From the NCBI GenBank assembly GCA_001897745.1, contig MKUH01000014.1, positions 97,405 through 161,404 on the forward strand: a stretch of 64,000 bases of DNA. Reading direction: 5' to 3'. This document shows positions 1-11,751 of the stretch, in pieces (positions within the stretch are counted from its first letter, which is position 1; every line of letters starts with the position of its first letter). The stretch is from Candidatus Accumulibacter sp. 66-26 (lineage in GTDB: Bacteria; Pseudomonadota; Gammaproteobacteria; Burkholderiales; Rhodocyclaceae). Under the pieces are notes generated by a model, which saw only the letters and a program-made list of their open reading frames with translations, was not told the origin of the DNA and made no database searches. A program made the translations under genes and the position numbers.

Positions 1-388
1 CCGGGCGGCCGAAGACCGCCTGGTCGAAGGCGCGTCCGCCGAGATTTTCGGCCCGTTTCTTCAGTTCGCCGATGAACTGCGCGAGCAGGTCGCGAAAGAG
101 CAGGGCGCGGCCGTGCACCTCGGTCTTGCCGTCGATCAGGCTGCTCCCGAGCAGGCTTTTCAGCGAGCGCATCAGGCGACCTTCGCTGCCGTCCAGATAG
201 GCGCGCAGGCCGGCGCGTCCGAAAGCGATGCTGTCCTCCTCGGCGTTGAAGAACACCACCGAGGGGAGCGTCACCTTGCCGTCCTCGAGGGCGAGCAGCG
301 TCGCCTGCGCCGGGCGCAGCCAGCCGACGGTGGAGTTGGAGGTGCCGAAGTCGATGCCGCAGGCGCGGGCGGGCGAGGCGAGAGTCAT
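1..388 (-). CDS. Hsp70-family (YegD-like) chaperone, N-terminal part
   Basis: The N-terminal ~129 residues are present; the gene runs off the left edge. After the ATG at 388 the protein reads IDFGTSNSTVGW, the phosphate-1 loop of the actin/Hsp70 ATPase fold (DFGTSNS is typical of the YegD branch, where DnaK has DLGTTNS). It continues with a strand-turn-strand ending in PSVVFF, as in DnaK-like ATPases. These proteins are cytosolic ATPases thought to act as chaperones, but YegD-type members usually lack a full substrate-binding domain, which cannot be checked here. The gene is divergent from a ClpX-like ATPase across about 240 bp, so a shared promoter region and a proteostasis link are plausible (inferred). 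Confidence 0.8.
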   Translation of the reverse strand, partial: MTLASPARACGIDFGTSNSTVGWLRPAQATLLALEDGKVTLPSVVFFNAEEDSIAFGRAGLRAYLDGSEGRLMRSLKSLLGSSLIDGKTEVHGRALLFRDLLAQFIGELKKRAENLGGRAFDQAVFGRP

Positions 389-631
389 GGCGAAGCGGTT
401 TCTGGCGGGGCGGCGATGCTACGCCAGCGCGGCGGCGAAGTCTACGCGCTTGCGTGGCTGTGCGGCTGGGCCGCCGCGAGGGGGGCGGTGCTTGGCGGGC
501 AGGCCGCGGAACGACGGCCTACCTCTTGCCGGCGCCGTGCGTATCCGGGGGGCGGCTGCTTCCGACGGCGCGGCTGGGCTAAGATGCGACCCATCGGCGC
601 GCTTTCGGCGCCTTGCTTGCGGGGAAAACAA

Positions 632-1693
632 TTGGATACGGACAGCGCTAAGGAAGGCCGCGCCGGCGGCGCCAACGCCGGCGCCCTGACGGGCGCGCTC
701 ACGCCGAGCGCGATCGTTCGCTACCTCGACCAGCACGTCGTCGGGCAGGACGCCGCCAAGAAAACCCTGGCCGTGGCGGTCTATTCGCATTGCCGGAAGC
801 CGGCGACGGCGGACGGCGTCGAGATCGCCAAGAGCAACATCCTTCTCATCGGCCCGACCGGTACCGGCAAGACGCTGCTTTGCGAGACCTTGTCGCGCGC
901 GCTCGACGTTCCCTTCGTGACCGCCGATGCGACCAGCTTGGCGCAGTCGAAGTACGTGAACGAGGAAATCGAGGCGATTCTGCTGCGCCTGCTCGACAAG
1001 GCCGGCGGCGACATCGCCCGGGCGCAGAAGGGCATCGTCTTCATCGACGAGATCGACAAGCTGAAAGCGGTCGAAGGCCAGCCGCGCGCGACCTCGGGCG
1101 AGAGCGTGCAGCACGCGCTGCTGAAGATAATGGAAGGCGCGCCGGTGAAGCTCGGCGGCGGGCGCTACATCGACACCTCGGACATCCTGTTCATCTGCGG
1201 CGGCGCCTTCGTCGGGCTGGAGAAGATCACCGCGAGTTCGCACACCTTCGGCTTCATTTCGACCGGGCAGAGCGAGAACCAGAAAATCCTCGACCGCCTG
1301 AACGCGCGCATCAAGCCGACCGATCTCTTCGAGTTCGGGCTGATCCCGGAATTCGCCGGGCGTCTGCCGATCGTCGCGAGCTTCGAGAAGCTGACGCGCG
1401 AGATGCTGGTGCGCATCATGGTCGTGCCGAAGAACTCGATCTACCGGCAGTTCCGCGAGCGGTTGAAGAGCGAAGGCGTCGAGCTGCGCATCGAGCCGCC
1501 CGTGTTCGAGCAGATCGCCGAGCTGGCTTTCGAGTACAAGGTGGGCGCGCGCAGCCTGCGCGGCATCTTCGAGGAGATGATCACGCCGGTGCTCTACGCC
1601 GTTCCCGACCGGCCGGAGGTGCGCCGCGTCGTCATCCGCTCGCTGTTCGAGGAAGCGGTATTCGTGGTCGACGCCGACCAGGCCGGCGCCTGA
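632..1693 (+). CDS. ClpX-like AAA+ ATPase lacking the zinc-binding domain
   Basis: 353 residues, cytosolic AAA+ unfoldase fold. Walker A GPTGTGKT is at ~74-81, Walker B IVFIDEID at ~125-132, the [14 protein letters not shown] segment at ~146-159, and the sensor-2 region GARSLRG at ~310. ClpX has an N-terminal four-Cys zinc domain; here there is none, only a short Gly/Ala-rich leader. The pore-1 loop, GYVG in ClpX, reads KYVN (~107-110), and the IGF loop that docks ClpP reads FGF (~196-198). I place the start at the TTG at 632, six bases after GGGGAA. The in-frame ATG at 584 lies inside TAAGAT, a likely -10 box. The call as a ClpX paralogue is firm; whether it partners ClpP is unknown. Confidence 0.8.
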   Translation: MDTDSAKEGRAGGANAGALTGALTPSAIVRYLDQHVVGQDAAKKTLAVAVYSHCRKPATADGVEIAKSNILLIGPTGTGKTLLCETLSRALDVPFVTADATSLAQSKYVNEEIEAILLRLLDKAGGDIARAQKGIVFIDEIDKLKAVEGQPRATSGESVQHALLKIMEGAPVKLGGGRYIDTSDILFICGGAFVGLEKITASSHTFGFISTGQSENQKILDRLNARIKPTDLFEFGLIPEFAGRLPIVASFEKLTREMLVRIMVVPKNSIYRQFRERLKSEGVELRIEPPVFEQIAELAFEYKVGARSLRGIFEEMITPVLYAVPDRPEVRRVVIRSLFEEAVFVVDADQAGA

Positions 1694-1710
1694 TCGGCGT
1701 CTTCCTCCAT

Positions 1711-2274
1711 TTAAGCGGCGATGGCCGGCGCCCTGTTCTCGGCGGCGCTCAGCGACTGAACGTCGCCCGACAACTGGCCGCCCTCGTCGATCAGGATCTT
1801 GCCGTAGCGGATCTTGCCGTTGACGCGGCCGGTGGAGTGGATCAGCAGCTGGCTGCGCACGGTGAGTTCGCCTTCGAAGTTGCCGTGGATTTCGGCCACG
1901 TCGATGCTGACCTTGCCGCTGAAGGCGCCGTTTTCGGCGATGTGGATGACGCGGCTGTCCATCGTCGCCTCGACGCGGCCTTCGACGACGAGGGTGTCGC
2001 AGTCGAGGATCTCGGCGCCCTTGAGCTTGACGTCGGGGCCGACGATCAGGCGGCTGCCGGTCACTTCCGTTCTCGGTTTGTCGCTCTTCGCGGCTTCGTT
2101 CGCTGCAGCAGCCGCAGCCGTCGTGCCTGGCGCCGGGACGGACGCGCCGTTCGCACCGGTCGCCGGGCGTACCGTGACGGCGGGCGCGGGGCGGTTGTCG
2201 AGAACGGGGGGGCGAGCGGTGAGTGCGTCGACGCGTTCGTCGCGTTTGCCGAACAGATTCTGGCGGTTGAGCAT
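1711..2274 (-). CDS. Bactofilin (polymer-forming cytoskeletal protein)
   Basis: 187 residues. The central ~95 residues (about 75-170) form the bactofilin beta-helix signature: short repeats with regularly spaced small and hydrophobic residues (IVGPDVKLKGAEI, VEGRVEATM, AFSGKVSIDVAEIHGNFEGE, VNGKIRYGKILI). The N-terminal ~70 residues are Ala/Pro-rich and disordered, normal for the family, which polymerises without nucleotide and often binds membranes or cell-wall enzymes. It stands alone, convergent with the ClpX-like gene across 17 bases. No nearby peptidoglycan hydrolase reveals its client. Confidence 0.88.
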   Translation of the reverse strand: MLNRQNLFGKRDERVDALTARPPVLDNRPAPAVTVRPATGANGASVPAPGTTAAAAAANEAAKSDKPRTEVTGSRLIVGPDVKLKGAEILDCDTLVVEGRVEATMDSRVIHIAENGAFSGKVSIDVAEIHGNFEGELTVRSQLLIHSTGRVNGKIRYGKILIDEGGQLSGDVQSLSAAENRAPAIAA

Positions 2275-2287
2275 GACTTCTCCTTGA

Positions 2288-2311
2288 GCTGGGTGGATGG
2301 CTGGGTGGATG
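2288..2311. repeat. 12-bp perfect tandem duplication upstream of the bactofilin gene
   Basis: GCTGGGTGGATG occurs twice head to tail just upstream of the bactofilin start. It is probably a replication-slippage product in the 5' untranslated region. The rest of the 2275-2566 stretch shows no convincing gene. Confidence 0.8.
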
Positions 2312-2566
2312 GTTCAGTCGCGCGCTGCCATGCGCTACAGCCCGGTTCCTTAGCCAGCTTCGTGCCAGTCTCTATTTTTCTTTTTATTACAGTTGCTTGC
2401 GATTGTTTCGCCTGCTCTTTTCGAACGAATCTGTCGGGCCGCGCCGACAGGCTTTGCCCCGTATTCCGGGAAGGTCCGCTTTTGCGCCGCGCAGCCTTGT
2501 CGCCGCTGACCGACAGCACTGTAGCGCGCGCTTGACTGGGACGCCGAGACGCCTGCCGGGGCGGGC

Positions 2567-2600
2567 AAAAAAAGGCCCGAAGCCTTGCGCTTCGGGCCTT
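2567..2600 (-). terminator. Rho-independent terminator of the glycine cleavage operon
   Basis: Read on the minus strand, a 9-bp stem GGCCCGAAG/CTTCGGGCC with a 7-base loop is followed by seven Ts. It lies about 20 bases after the gcvP stop codon. Confidence 0.9.
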
Positions 2601-2619
2601 GAGCGGTTGCCGGGACGGA

Positions 2620-5502
<2,883 letters not shown>

Positions 5503-5573
5503 GGGGCGGGTCCGATGGGCGTCAGATGGCGGCGGCGCTCCGAGCGGGAGGCGCCGGCGGGGTCGCGGCAGCG

Positions 5574-5957
5574 TCAGGCGGCGTCGACGGTGGCCGTGTA
5601 GGCGGCGGCGTCGAGCAGGGCGTCGACGTCGCCCGCGTTGGCCGGCTTGAGCTTGAACAGCCAGGCGGCGTAGGCGTCCTGGTTGACCGATTCGGGTGCA
5701 TCGGCGGCGGCCTGGTTGACCTCGACGACGGTGCCGGCGAGCGGCGCGTAGACGTCGGCGGCGGCCTTCACCGATTCGACGACGGCCGCTTCCTGCTCGG
5801 CGGCGAGAACCTTGCCGACTTCGGGCAGTTCGATGAAGACGAGATCGCCGAGGAGGTCCTGGGCATGGTCGGTGATGCCGACGGTGACGGTGCCGTCGGC
5901 TTCGCTGCGGACCCATTCGTGGCTCTTGGCGTACTTGAGGTTGGCGGGGACGTTCAT
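5574..5957 (-). CDS. gcvH: Glycine cleavage system H protein
   Basis: 127 residues, full length. It is the lipoyl carrier that shuttles the methylamine intermediate between GcvP, GcvT and the dihydrolipoamide dehydrogenase. The lipoylated Lys is residue 64 in [13 protein letters not shown]. The N-terminal KSHEWV and [12 protein letters not shown] motifs are intact. It is the middle gene of the operon, with 52 bases to gcvT and 71 to gcvP. No lipoate enzymes or lpd are present in the window. Confidence 0.97.
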   Translation of the reverse strand: MNVPANLKYAKSHEWVRSEADGTVTVGITDHAQDLLGDLVFIELPEVGKVLAAEQEAAVVESVKAAADVYAPLAGTVVEVNQAAADAPESVNQDAYAAWLFKLKPANAGDVDALLDAAAYTATVDAA

Positions 5958-6009
5958 GGTTTGATCCTCGATGAGATGGGAGATGAATATTTGCGGTTGC
6001 GGGGTGTGC

Positions 6010-7092
6010 TCAGGCGAGCTGCGAGGCGCCGTTGCGCACGAAAACGGGTTTGACGACGCGTGCGGCGAGCCGTTTGTCGCGGATTTCGACGCTGACGCTG
6101 TCGCCGACTGCGACCCCGAGCGGCAGGCGGGCGAGGGCGATCGAGCGCTGCAGGGTCGGCGAGAAGCTGCCGCTGGTGATTTCGCCTTCGCCCTGCGCGG
6201 TCACGACTTTCTGGTGCGCGCGCAGCACGCCGCGATCCTCGAGCAGCAGGCCGAGGAACTGCTTGCGCTGTCCGTGTTCGAGCAGCGCGGCTTTGCCGAC
6301 GAAATCGCGCGCGGCGGCGAGGTCGACCGTCCAGGCGAGGCCGGCGTCGAGCGGCGAGACGCTCTCGTCCATGTCCTGCCCGTAGAGGTTCATGCCGGCC
6401 TCCAGGCGCAGCGTGTCGCGCGCGCCGAGGCCGCAGGGCGCCACGCCGGCGTCGGCGAGCGCCTGCCAGAGCGCGTCCGCGTGCTCGGCCGGGAGCGCGA
6501 TCTCGAAGCCGCTTTCACCGGTGTAGCCGGTCCTGGCAATGAAGCAGTCGCCGACGACGGCGGCGAAGAAGGGCTTCAGGGCTTCGCTCGCGCCGCGCGT
6601 CTCGGGCAGCACCTGCCAGACCCTGGCGCAGGCCTGCGGCCCCTGGACAGCGATCATCGCCAGGTCGCGGCGCGGGCGCAGGCCGACGTCCATTTTCCAG
6701 TCGGCGAGGCGGGCGGCCATCCATTCGAGATCCTTGGCCGCGGTGCCGGCGTTGATCACGACGCGGTATTCGCCCGGGGACAGGTAATAGACGATCAGAT
6801 CGTCGACGACGCCGCCGGCCTCGTTGAGCATTGCGCTGTAGAGCGCCTTGCCCGGCGCCTGCAGCTTGTCGACGTTGTTGGCGAGCAGGCGCAGCAGGAA
6901 GGTCTTGGCGTCCGGACCGCTCAGGTCGACGGCGCACATGTGCGAGACGTCGAACATGCCGCAGTCGCGGCGCACGGCGTGGTGCTCCTCGATCTGCGAG
7001 CCGTAGTGGAGCGGCATGTCCCAGCCGCCGAAATCGACCATTTTGGCGCCAAACCGACGGTGAGTTTCGTTCAGGACAGTTTTTTGCGTCAT
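6010..7092 (-). CDS. gcvT: Aminomethyltransferase, glycine cleavage T protein
   Basis: 360 residues, normal length. It transfers the one-carbon unit from the H-protein arm to tetrahydrofolate and releases ammonia. Family hallmarks are the N-terminal [16 protein letters not shown], the MFDVSHM segment, the YTGESGFEI motif and [14 protein letters not shown]. The ATG at 7092 has AAGGA about seven bases upstream. It is the first gene of the operon and lies directly after the riboswitch terminator. Confidence 0.97.
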   Translation of the reverse strand: MTQKTVLNETHRRFGAKMVDFGGWDMPLHYGSQIEEHHAVRRDCGMFDVSHMCAVDLSGPDAKTFLLRLLANNVDKLQAPGKALYSAMLNEAGGVVDDLIVYYLSPGEYRVVINAGTAAKDLEWMAARLADWKMDVGLRPRRDLAMIAVQGPQACARVWQVLPETRGASEALKPFFAAVVGDCFIARTGYTGESGFEIALPAEHADALWQALADAGVAPCGLGARDTLRLEAGMNLYGQDMDESVSPLDAGLAWTVDLAAARDFVGKAALLEHGQRKQFLGLLLEDRGVLRAHQKVVTAQGEGEITSGSFSPTLQRSIALARLPLGVAVGDSVSVEIRDKRLAARVVKPVFVRNGASQLA

Positions 7093-7135
7093 ATCAATTC
7101 CTTGAAGGACATTCTTAAAGTCGATTCCAGAAACG

Positions 7136-7167
7136 AAAAAGGGGCGAACTCAAATAGAGTTCACCCC
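7136..7167 (-). terminator. Riboswitch expression platform: intrinsic terminator before gcvT
   Basis: On the minus strand, GGGGTGAACTC and GAGTTCGCCCC form an 11-bp stem (one G-T pair) with a 5-base loop, followed by TTTTT. It starts right at the 3' end of the second aptamer, so glycine binding can decide between termination and read-through into gcvT. An on-switch is expected from known gcvT riboswitches. Confidence 0.88.
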
Positions 7168-7400
7168 TCTGTCCTTGATACCTGAGAGATTACCGCGCCG
7201 GATCGGCAAGCGCTGCGATTGCCATTTTCCGCTGCGTTGCCCCATCGGTGGGTGCGCCGCCAAGCCGGGGGCACCGCTCTCCAGAGTTCCTTGCACGAAC
7301 GGTCCTTTTGCCTGAGCGTTTCCGGGTGGATTGCGCCTTCGGCGGCGGAAAGAGGCAAAGTCGCCGCTTTCCCGCGCTCTCCCATTCGCCGCGGCACTAT
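7168..7400 (-). promoter_or_regulatory. Tandem glycine riboswitch (two aptamers)
   Basis: On the minus strand, aptamer 1 has GGGAGAGCGCGGG, GCCGAAGGCGCAA and CTCAGGCAAAAGGACCG. Aptamer 2 has CTGGAGAGCGGTGCCC, CACCGATGGGGCAAC and CTCTCAGGTATCAAGGACAG. These are the conserved cores of the glycine (gcvT) riboswitch family, in the usual tandem layout with a short linker. Outer boundaries are approximate. The bordering terminator and the gcvT gene confirm the assignment. Confidence 0.93.
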
Positions 7401-7479
7401 AGCGCGAGCGTCCGCGGAATCGCAAGAGAGGGCGCTGTTACAAAATTCAAACGAGAACTACTTGCATTTGTCGAGTATA

Positions 7480-7498
7480 TTGATAATAATTCTTGTTA
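7480..7498 (+). promoter_or_regulatory. bfd: Possible Fur-type operator upstream of bfd
   Basis: The AT-rich stretch TTGATAATAATTCTTGTT contains GATAATAATT, close to the repeated GATAAT hexamers of Fur boxes. It lies about 25 bases before bfd, a gene often induced by iron starvation. The match is partial. Confidence 0.45.
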
Positions 7499-7521
7499 AG
7501 AAGTTCGAACGGAGTTTCACC

Positions 7522-7719
7522 ATGTACGTCTGCGTTTGCAATGCCGTGACCACGCGCCAGATTTCCGCCTCGATCGCGGAAGGCGCCGATTCCTTCCGCG
7601 CACTGCGCGACCAGCTCGGCGTCGGCACCTGCTGCGGAAAGTGCAGCCAGGACGTGCGCAGCCAGCTGCGTCAGGAGTGCGCGAGCGACGGTTGCTGCCG
7701 GAAACGCCAGCCGTCCTGA
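7522..7719 (+). CDS. bfd: Bacterioferritin-associated (2Fe-2S) ferredoxin
   Basis: 65 residues. It gives electrons to bacterioferritin so that stored ferric iron is reduced and released. The [2Fe-2S] ligands are the N-terminal CVC (Cys4, Cys6) and the CGKC motif (Cys38, Cys41), the BFD-domain pattern. The Cys-rich tail (GCCRKR) is extra and variable in the family. The ATG at 7522 follows GGAG. It sits 83 bases before bfr, the expected partner, with a possible Fur site upstream. Confidence 0.93.
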   Translation: MYVCVCNAVTTRQISASIAEGADSFRALRDQLGVGTCCGKCSQDVRSQLRQECASDGCCRKRQPS

Positions 7720-7802
7720 GCCGTTTCAAGGCGGCTGGAATGCCAGATTCCGCCGCCTTCTTGTGCTAATCTTGGGGCTCCCCGACGTGAAGGAGAGCCG
7801 CC

Positions 7803-8267
7803 ATGAAAGGCGACAAGAAAGTCATTCAATATCTCAATAAAGTGCTGGTCAATGAACTGACCGCGATCAACCAGTACTTCCTGCACGCCCGCATGTACAA
7901 GAACTGGGGGCTGAGCAAGCTCAACGAGCATGAGTATCACGAGTCGATCGACGAAATGAAGCACGCCGACAAGCTGATCGAGCGGATTCTTTTCCTCGAA
8001 GGCCTGCCCAATCTGCAGCAGTTGCACAAGCTCCTGATCGGCGAAAATCCGAAGGAAATGCTCGAGTGCGATCTGAAACTCGAACAGCATGCGCTGCCGC
8101 TGTTGCGCGAAGCCGTCGCGTACTGCGAGTCGGTGGGCGACTACGTGACGCGCGAGTTGCTGGAAGACATCCTCGAAAGCGAGGAGGAGCACATCGACTG
8201 GCTGGAAACGCAGCTCGAACTGGTCGATCAGGTCGGCATCCACAATTACCTGCAGTCGCAGATGTAA
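7803..8267 (+). CDS. bfr: Bacterioferritin
   Basis: 154 residues, standard length. It forms the 24-subunit iron-storage shell. All ferroxidase ligands are present (Glu18, Glu51, His54, Glu94, Glu127, His130), and Met52 provides the inter-subunit haem ligand, so it is a true haem bacterioferritin. A good ribosome site (AAGGAGAG) precedes the ATG. A -10-like TAATCT lies about 30 bases upstream, so it may be transcribed independently of bfd as well. Confidence 0.96.
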   Translation: MKGDKKVIQYLNKVLVNELTAINQYFLHARMYKNWGLSKLNEHEYHESIDEMKHADKLIERILFLEGLPNLQQLHKLLIGENPKEMLECDLKLEQHALPLLREAVAYCESVGDYVTRELLEDILESEEEHIDWLETQLELVDQVGIHNYLQSQM

Positions 8268-8289
8268 ATCCGAGTTGTAAATCCGAGTT
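8264..8289. repeat. 13-bp perfect tandem duplication at the bfr stop codon
   Basis: GTAAATCCGAGTT is repeated twice head to tail; the first copy contains the bfr stop codon. It looks like a recent slippage duplication that leaves the protein unchanged. Confidence 0.8.
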
Positions 8290-8404
8290 CCGCCCCGGTT
8301 GCCGGCGCGCGCGCCGCGCGTCCGGGCGCGGCAGAGCAAGGGGTGGCGTGCCCCTGTGCTATCATCCCGGCCTCGCCATCCGCCTCTTTTTCCTGCTTAT
8401 TCCC

Positions 8405-9235
8405 GTGCTGAACTGCGATCTTCACTGTCATTCCACCGCGTCTGACGGCTTGCTGCCGGCGGCCGAGGTCGCGCGCCGGGCGGCCGGCAACGGGGTCGAC
8501 CTGCTGGCCCTGACCGACCACGACGATATCGGCGGTCTGGCGGCGGCGCGCGAGGCGGCGGCCGAACTCGGCATGGCCTTCGTCAACGGCGTCGAAATAT
8601 CGATCGAGTGGGAAGGTCTGCAGATACACATCCTCGGTTTCGCCTTCGATGCGCAGAACAAGGCGTTCAACGACGGGCTGGCCGGTATCCGTTCCGGGCG
8701 CATCGAGCGCGCGCAGCGCATGTCGGCCGAACTGGAGAAGATCGGCATCCGCGGCGCCTTCGAAGGCGCCATGCGTTTTGCCGAAAACTCCAGCCTGATC
8801 AGCCGCGCGCATTTCGCTCGCTACCTCGTCGAAAGCGGCGTGTGCAAGGACGTGCGCAGCGTTTTCGAATCGTATCTGGTGCCCGGCCGTCCCGGCTACG
8901 TCGATCACCGCTGGGCGACGCTCGAAGAGTCGATCGGCTGGGTGCTCGGCGCCGGCGGCCTCGCCGCGGTCGCGCACCCGGGCCGTTACAAGCTCTCCGG
9001 GCGAGACATGCGGCGTTTTCTCGGCGAATTCAAGGATGTCGGCGGGCAGGGCATCGAAGTCATGTCGGGCAGCCACACTCTCGATCACGTCGGCACCTTC
9101 GGGCGCCTGGCGCGAGAGTTCGGTTTTCTCGCCTCGCGCGGTTCCGATTTCCACGGGCCGGGCGAGAGCTACGTCGATCTCGGCAAGCTGGCCCCGCTGC
9201 CGGACGGCCTGAAGCCGATCTGGGACGCTTTCTGA
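8405..9235 (+). CDS. PHP-domain phosphoesterase (RnmV/YciV type)
   Basis: 276 residues from a GTG start. PHP metal-binding motifs are in order: DLHCHSTASDG at ~5-15, LTDHDD at ~35, the GVEIS Glu at ~63, a central VAHPG His at ~195, and the C-terminal SDFHGP at ~253. The closest well-known relatives are YciV/TrpH-type enzymes, which degrade 5'-phosphorylated short oligonucleotides or 3',5'-nucleotide bisphosphates. The start is chosen because the metal motif begins four residues later, as in relatives. The next gene is 7 bases downstream and is the usual yciO neighbour, supporting this branch. Confidence 0.87.
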   Translation: MLNCDLHCHSTASDGLLPAAEVARRAAGNGVDLLALTDHDDIGGLAAAREAAAELGMAFVNGVEISIEWEGLQIHILGFAFDAQNKAFNDGLAGIRSGRIERAQRMSAELEKIGIRGAFEGAMRFAENSSLISRAHFARYLVESGVCKDVRSVFESYLVPGRPGYVDHRWATLEESIGWVLGAGGLAAVAHPGRYKLSGRDMRRFLGEFKDVGGQGIEVMSGSHTLDHVGTFGRLAREFGFLASRGSDFHGPGESYVDLGKLAPLPDGLKPIWDAF

Positions 9236-9242
9236 GGACGCA

Positions 9243-9869
9243 ATGGCGCAGTATCTGTCGATTCACCCGGAAGATCCGCAACCCCGCCTGCTCACGATGG
9301 CGGCCGATATCGTGCGCAAGGGCGGCATCATCGCCTTTCCGACCGACTCCTGCTATGCCCTCGGCTGCCATCTCGGCGACAAGGAGGCGGTCGAGCGCGT
9401 GCGCGCCATCCGCGGCGTCGACGAGCGCCACCACCTGACGCTGATGTGCCGCGACCTTTCCGAGATCGCCCAGTTCGCCCGCGTCGACAACGCCCAGTAC
9501 CGCCTGCTCAAGGCGACGACGCCGGGCAGCTACACCTTCATTCTCGAGGGGACCAAGGAACTGCCGAGGCGTCTCCTGCACCCCAAGCGCAAGACCATCG
9601 GCCTGCGCGTGCCGGCGCATCCGGTGGCTCTCGAACTGCTGGAAGCGCTGGGCGAGCCGCTGCTCTGCTCGACCCTGATGCTGCCCGGCGACGAGGCGCC
9701 GCTGACCGAAGGCTGGGAAATTCAGGATCGTCTCGACGATCATCTGGAGCTGATTCTCGACGGCGGCCATTGCGGCATCGAGCCGACCACGGTCGTCGAT
9801 CTGACCGGCCACCAGCCGGTGCTGGTGCGAGCCGGGCGCGGCCCGCTGGCGCCTTTCGGGTTCGATTGA
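9243..9869 (+). CDS. yciO: YciO/Sua5-family L-threonylcarbamoyladenylate synthase-like protein
   Basis: 208 residues, a single Sua5/YrdC/YciO domain. The core motifs are GGIIAFPTDSCYALGC at ~29-44, a KxR-type segment (RAIRGVDERHHLTLMC) and LRVPAHPVALELLEALGEPLLCSTL at ~121-145. The family binds ATP and L-threonine to make the t6A precursor, but the YciO branch is kept alongside a separate TsaC and its cellular role is less certain. Genes are packed tightly: PHP enzyme 7 bases upstream, M50 protease 1 base downstream. Confidence 0.88.
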   Translation: MAQYLSIHPEDPQPRLLTMAADIVRKGGIIAFPTDSCYALGCHLGDKEAVERVRAIRGVDERHHLTLMCRDLSEIAQFARVDNAQYRLLKATTPGSYTFILEGTKELPRRLLHPKRKTIGLRVPAHPVALELLEALGEPLLCSTLMLPGDEAPLTEGWEIQDRLDDHLELILDGGHCGIEPTTVVDLTGHQPVLVRAGRGPLAPFGFD

Positions 9870-9870
9870 A

Positions 9871-10530
9871 ATGGCGGACGTCGGAGGCTTGATCCAGACG
9901 GTGGCCATCGCCGCCTTGCCGGTGATTTTCGCGATCACCCTGCACGAGGCCGCGCACGGCTACGTGGCGCGTCATTTCGGCGATCCGACGGCCTGGCAGG
10001 AAGGGCGCATCACGCTCAATCCGGTCAAGCACATCGATCTCGTCGGCACGATTCTGCTCCCGCTGCTGCTCTTCGTCATGGCCAGTCCGATCATGTTCGG
10101 CTGGGCCAAGCCGGTTCCCGTCAATTTCTCCCGTCTGCGCAATCCCAAGCGCGACATGCTCTGGGTCGCGGCGGCCGGCCCCGGTTCCAATCTGCTCATG
10201 GCGCTGTTCTGGGGGGCGGTGATGAAAACGGCCTGGTTGCTGCCCTTCAACTATTTCAGCCTGCCGATGACGCGCATGGCCGAGATCGGCATCACGATAA
10301 ACATCATCCTGATGGTGCTCAATCTCTTCCCGCTGCCGCCGCTCGACGGCGGTCGCATCGCCGTCAGCCTGCTGCCGCCGCAGGCCGCCTGGCGCTATGC
10401 GCAGGTCGAGCGTTTTGGCTTTCCCATCCTGCTGGTCCTGCTGTTCACCGGCATCCTCGGCTCGCTGCTGACGCCGGCGATGCTGCTGGTCGGCGGCCTG
10501 ATCGATTTCATTTTCCAACTGCCTTCCTGA
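9871..10530 (+). CDS. Site-2 protease family (M50) membrane metalloprotease
   Basis: 219 residues, polytopic inner-membrane protein. The zinc motif HEAAH is at residues 25-29 in the first membrane helix. The second motif LPPLDGG (~155) supplies the third ligand Asp after the NLFPL turn. It is a compact M50B protein without PDZ domain. Members of this branch lie next to trpS and scpA in many betaproteobacteria; the substrate is not known. It begins one base after the previous stop, so translational coupling is likely. Confidence 0.88.
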   Translation: MADVGGLIQTVAIAALPVIFAITLHEAAHGYVARHFGDPTAWQEGRITLNPVKHIDLVGTILLPLLLFVMASPIMFGWAKPVPVNFSRLRNPKRDMLWVAAAGPGSNLLMALFWGAVMKTAWLLPFNYFSLPMTRMAEIGITINIILMVLNLFPLPPLDGGRIAVSLLPPQAAWRYAQVERFGFPILLVLLFTGILGSLLTPAMLLVGGLIDFIFQLPS

Positions 10531-10537
10531 AGACTCC

Positions 10538-11740
10538 ATGTACGCAGAACGTGTTCTCTCCGGCATGCGCCCGACCGGCAGCCTGCATCTCGGCCACTAT
10601 CACGGCGTGCTCAAGAACTGGACCAAGCTCCAGAGCGCGTACCCCTGCCTGTTCTTCGTCGCCGACTGGCATGCGCTGACCACGCACTACGAAGACCCGC
10701 GCGGCATCGAGCAGGCCTCGTGGGACATGATCGTCGACTGGCTGGCGGCGGGCGTCGATCCCGCGCAGGCGACGCTGTTCATCCAGTCGCAAGTGCCGGA
10801 GCACGCCGAACTGCACCTGCTGCTGTCGATGATGACGCCGCTCGGCTGGCTCGAGCGGGTGCCGACCTACAAGGACCAGCAGGAAAAGATCGAGCACAAG
10901 GATCTGTCGACCTACGGCTTCCTCGGCTATCCGCTGCTGATGAGTTCCGACATCCTGATCTACCGCGCCGACAAGGTGCCGGTCGGCGAAGACCAGATTC
11001 CGCACGTCGAATTCACGCGCGAACTGGCGCGCCGCTTCAACCACATGTACGGGCGCGAGCCCGGCTTCGAGGAGAGGGCGAAGGCGGCGGTGGCAAGTCT
11101 CGGCAGCAAGCGCGCCCGCAGCTACGAGCATTTCCGCACCCGTTTCCAGCAGGACGGCGACGCCGGCGCGGTCGCCAAGGCGCACGCGCTGCTCGACGAG
11201 GTCGCCACGCTTTCGCACGAGGACCGCGAACGCCTGTGCGGCTATCTCGAAGGCACCGGCAAGATGATTCTCGTCGAACCGGGCGCGCTGCTCACCGAAG
11301 CCTCGCGCATGCCCGGTCTCGACGGGCAGAAGATGTCCAAGTCCTACGGCAATACGATCACGCTGCGCGAGGACGAGGCGTCGGTGACGCACAAGGTCAG
11401 GCGTATGCCGACCGATCCGGCGCGCGTGCGCCGCACCGACCCGGGCAATCCGGAGAAGTGTCCGGTCTGGCAGTTGCATCAGGTCTACTCGGACGAAGCC
11501 TGCAAGGCGTGGGTGCAGCAGGGATGCCGCAGCGCCGGCATCGGCTGTCTCGAGTGCAAGCAGCCGGTGATCGACGGCATCCTCAAGGAGCAGGCGCCGA
11601 TGCGCGAGCGCGCCCAGCGCTACCTAGACGATCCGAAACTGGTGCGCGACATCATCGCCGACGGCAACGGCAAGGCGCGTGCGCTGGCGCAGGAAACGAT
11701 GCGCGACGTGCGCGAATCGATGGGGTTGAAGTACAGCTGA
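10538..11740 (+). CDS. trpS: Tryptophan--tRNA ligase
   Basis: 400 residues, a class I aminoacyl-tRNA synthetase. The HIGH-type motif appears as SLHLGHYHG at ~13-21 and KMSKS as GQKMSKSYGN at ~267. It is longer than the ~335-residue E. coli enzyme; the extra residues form an insert around 180-240 rich in charged residues, as in the long form common in betaproteobacteria. The conserved VADWHALTTHYEDP and GEDQIPHVEFTRELARRFN segments are intact. Confidence 0.96.
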   Translation: MYAERVLSGMRPTGSLHLGHYHGVLKNWTKLQSAYPCLFFVADWHALTTHYEDPRGIEQASWDMIVDWLAAGVDPAQATLFIQSQVPEHAELHLLLSMMTPLGWLERVPTYKDQQEKIEHKDLSTYGFLGYPLLMSSDILIYRADKVPVGEDQIPHVEFTRELARRFNHMYGREPGFEERAKAAVASLGSKRARSYEHFRTRFQQDGDAGAVAKAHALLDEVATLSHEDRERLCGYLEGTGKMILVEPGALLTEASRMPGLDGQKMSKSYGNTITLREDEASVTHKVRRMPTDPARVRRTDPGNPEKCPVWQLHQVYSDEACKAWVQQGCRSAGIGCLECKQPVIDGILKEQAPMRERAQRYLDDPKLVRDIIADGNGKARALAQETMRDVRESMGLKYS

Positions 11741-11751
11741 CGCTGTCGCCC

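Noticed and set aside
113..631. N-terminal extension of the ClpX-like frame to position 113
   Set aside because: It is antisense to the Hsp70-like gene and runs through the intergenic region; the TTG at 632 has a ribosome site and fits the family.
7150..7499. Small open frames on both strands over the riboswitch
   Set aside because: The sequence is explained by conserved glycine aptamers and the terminator.
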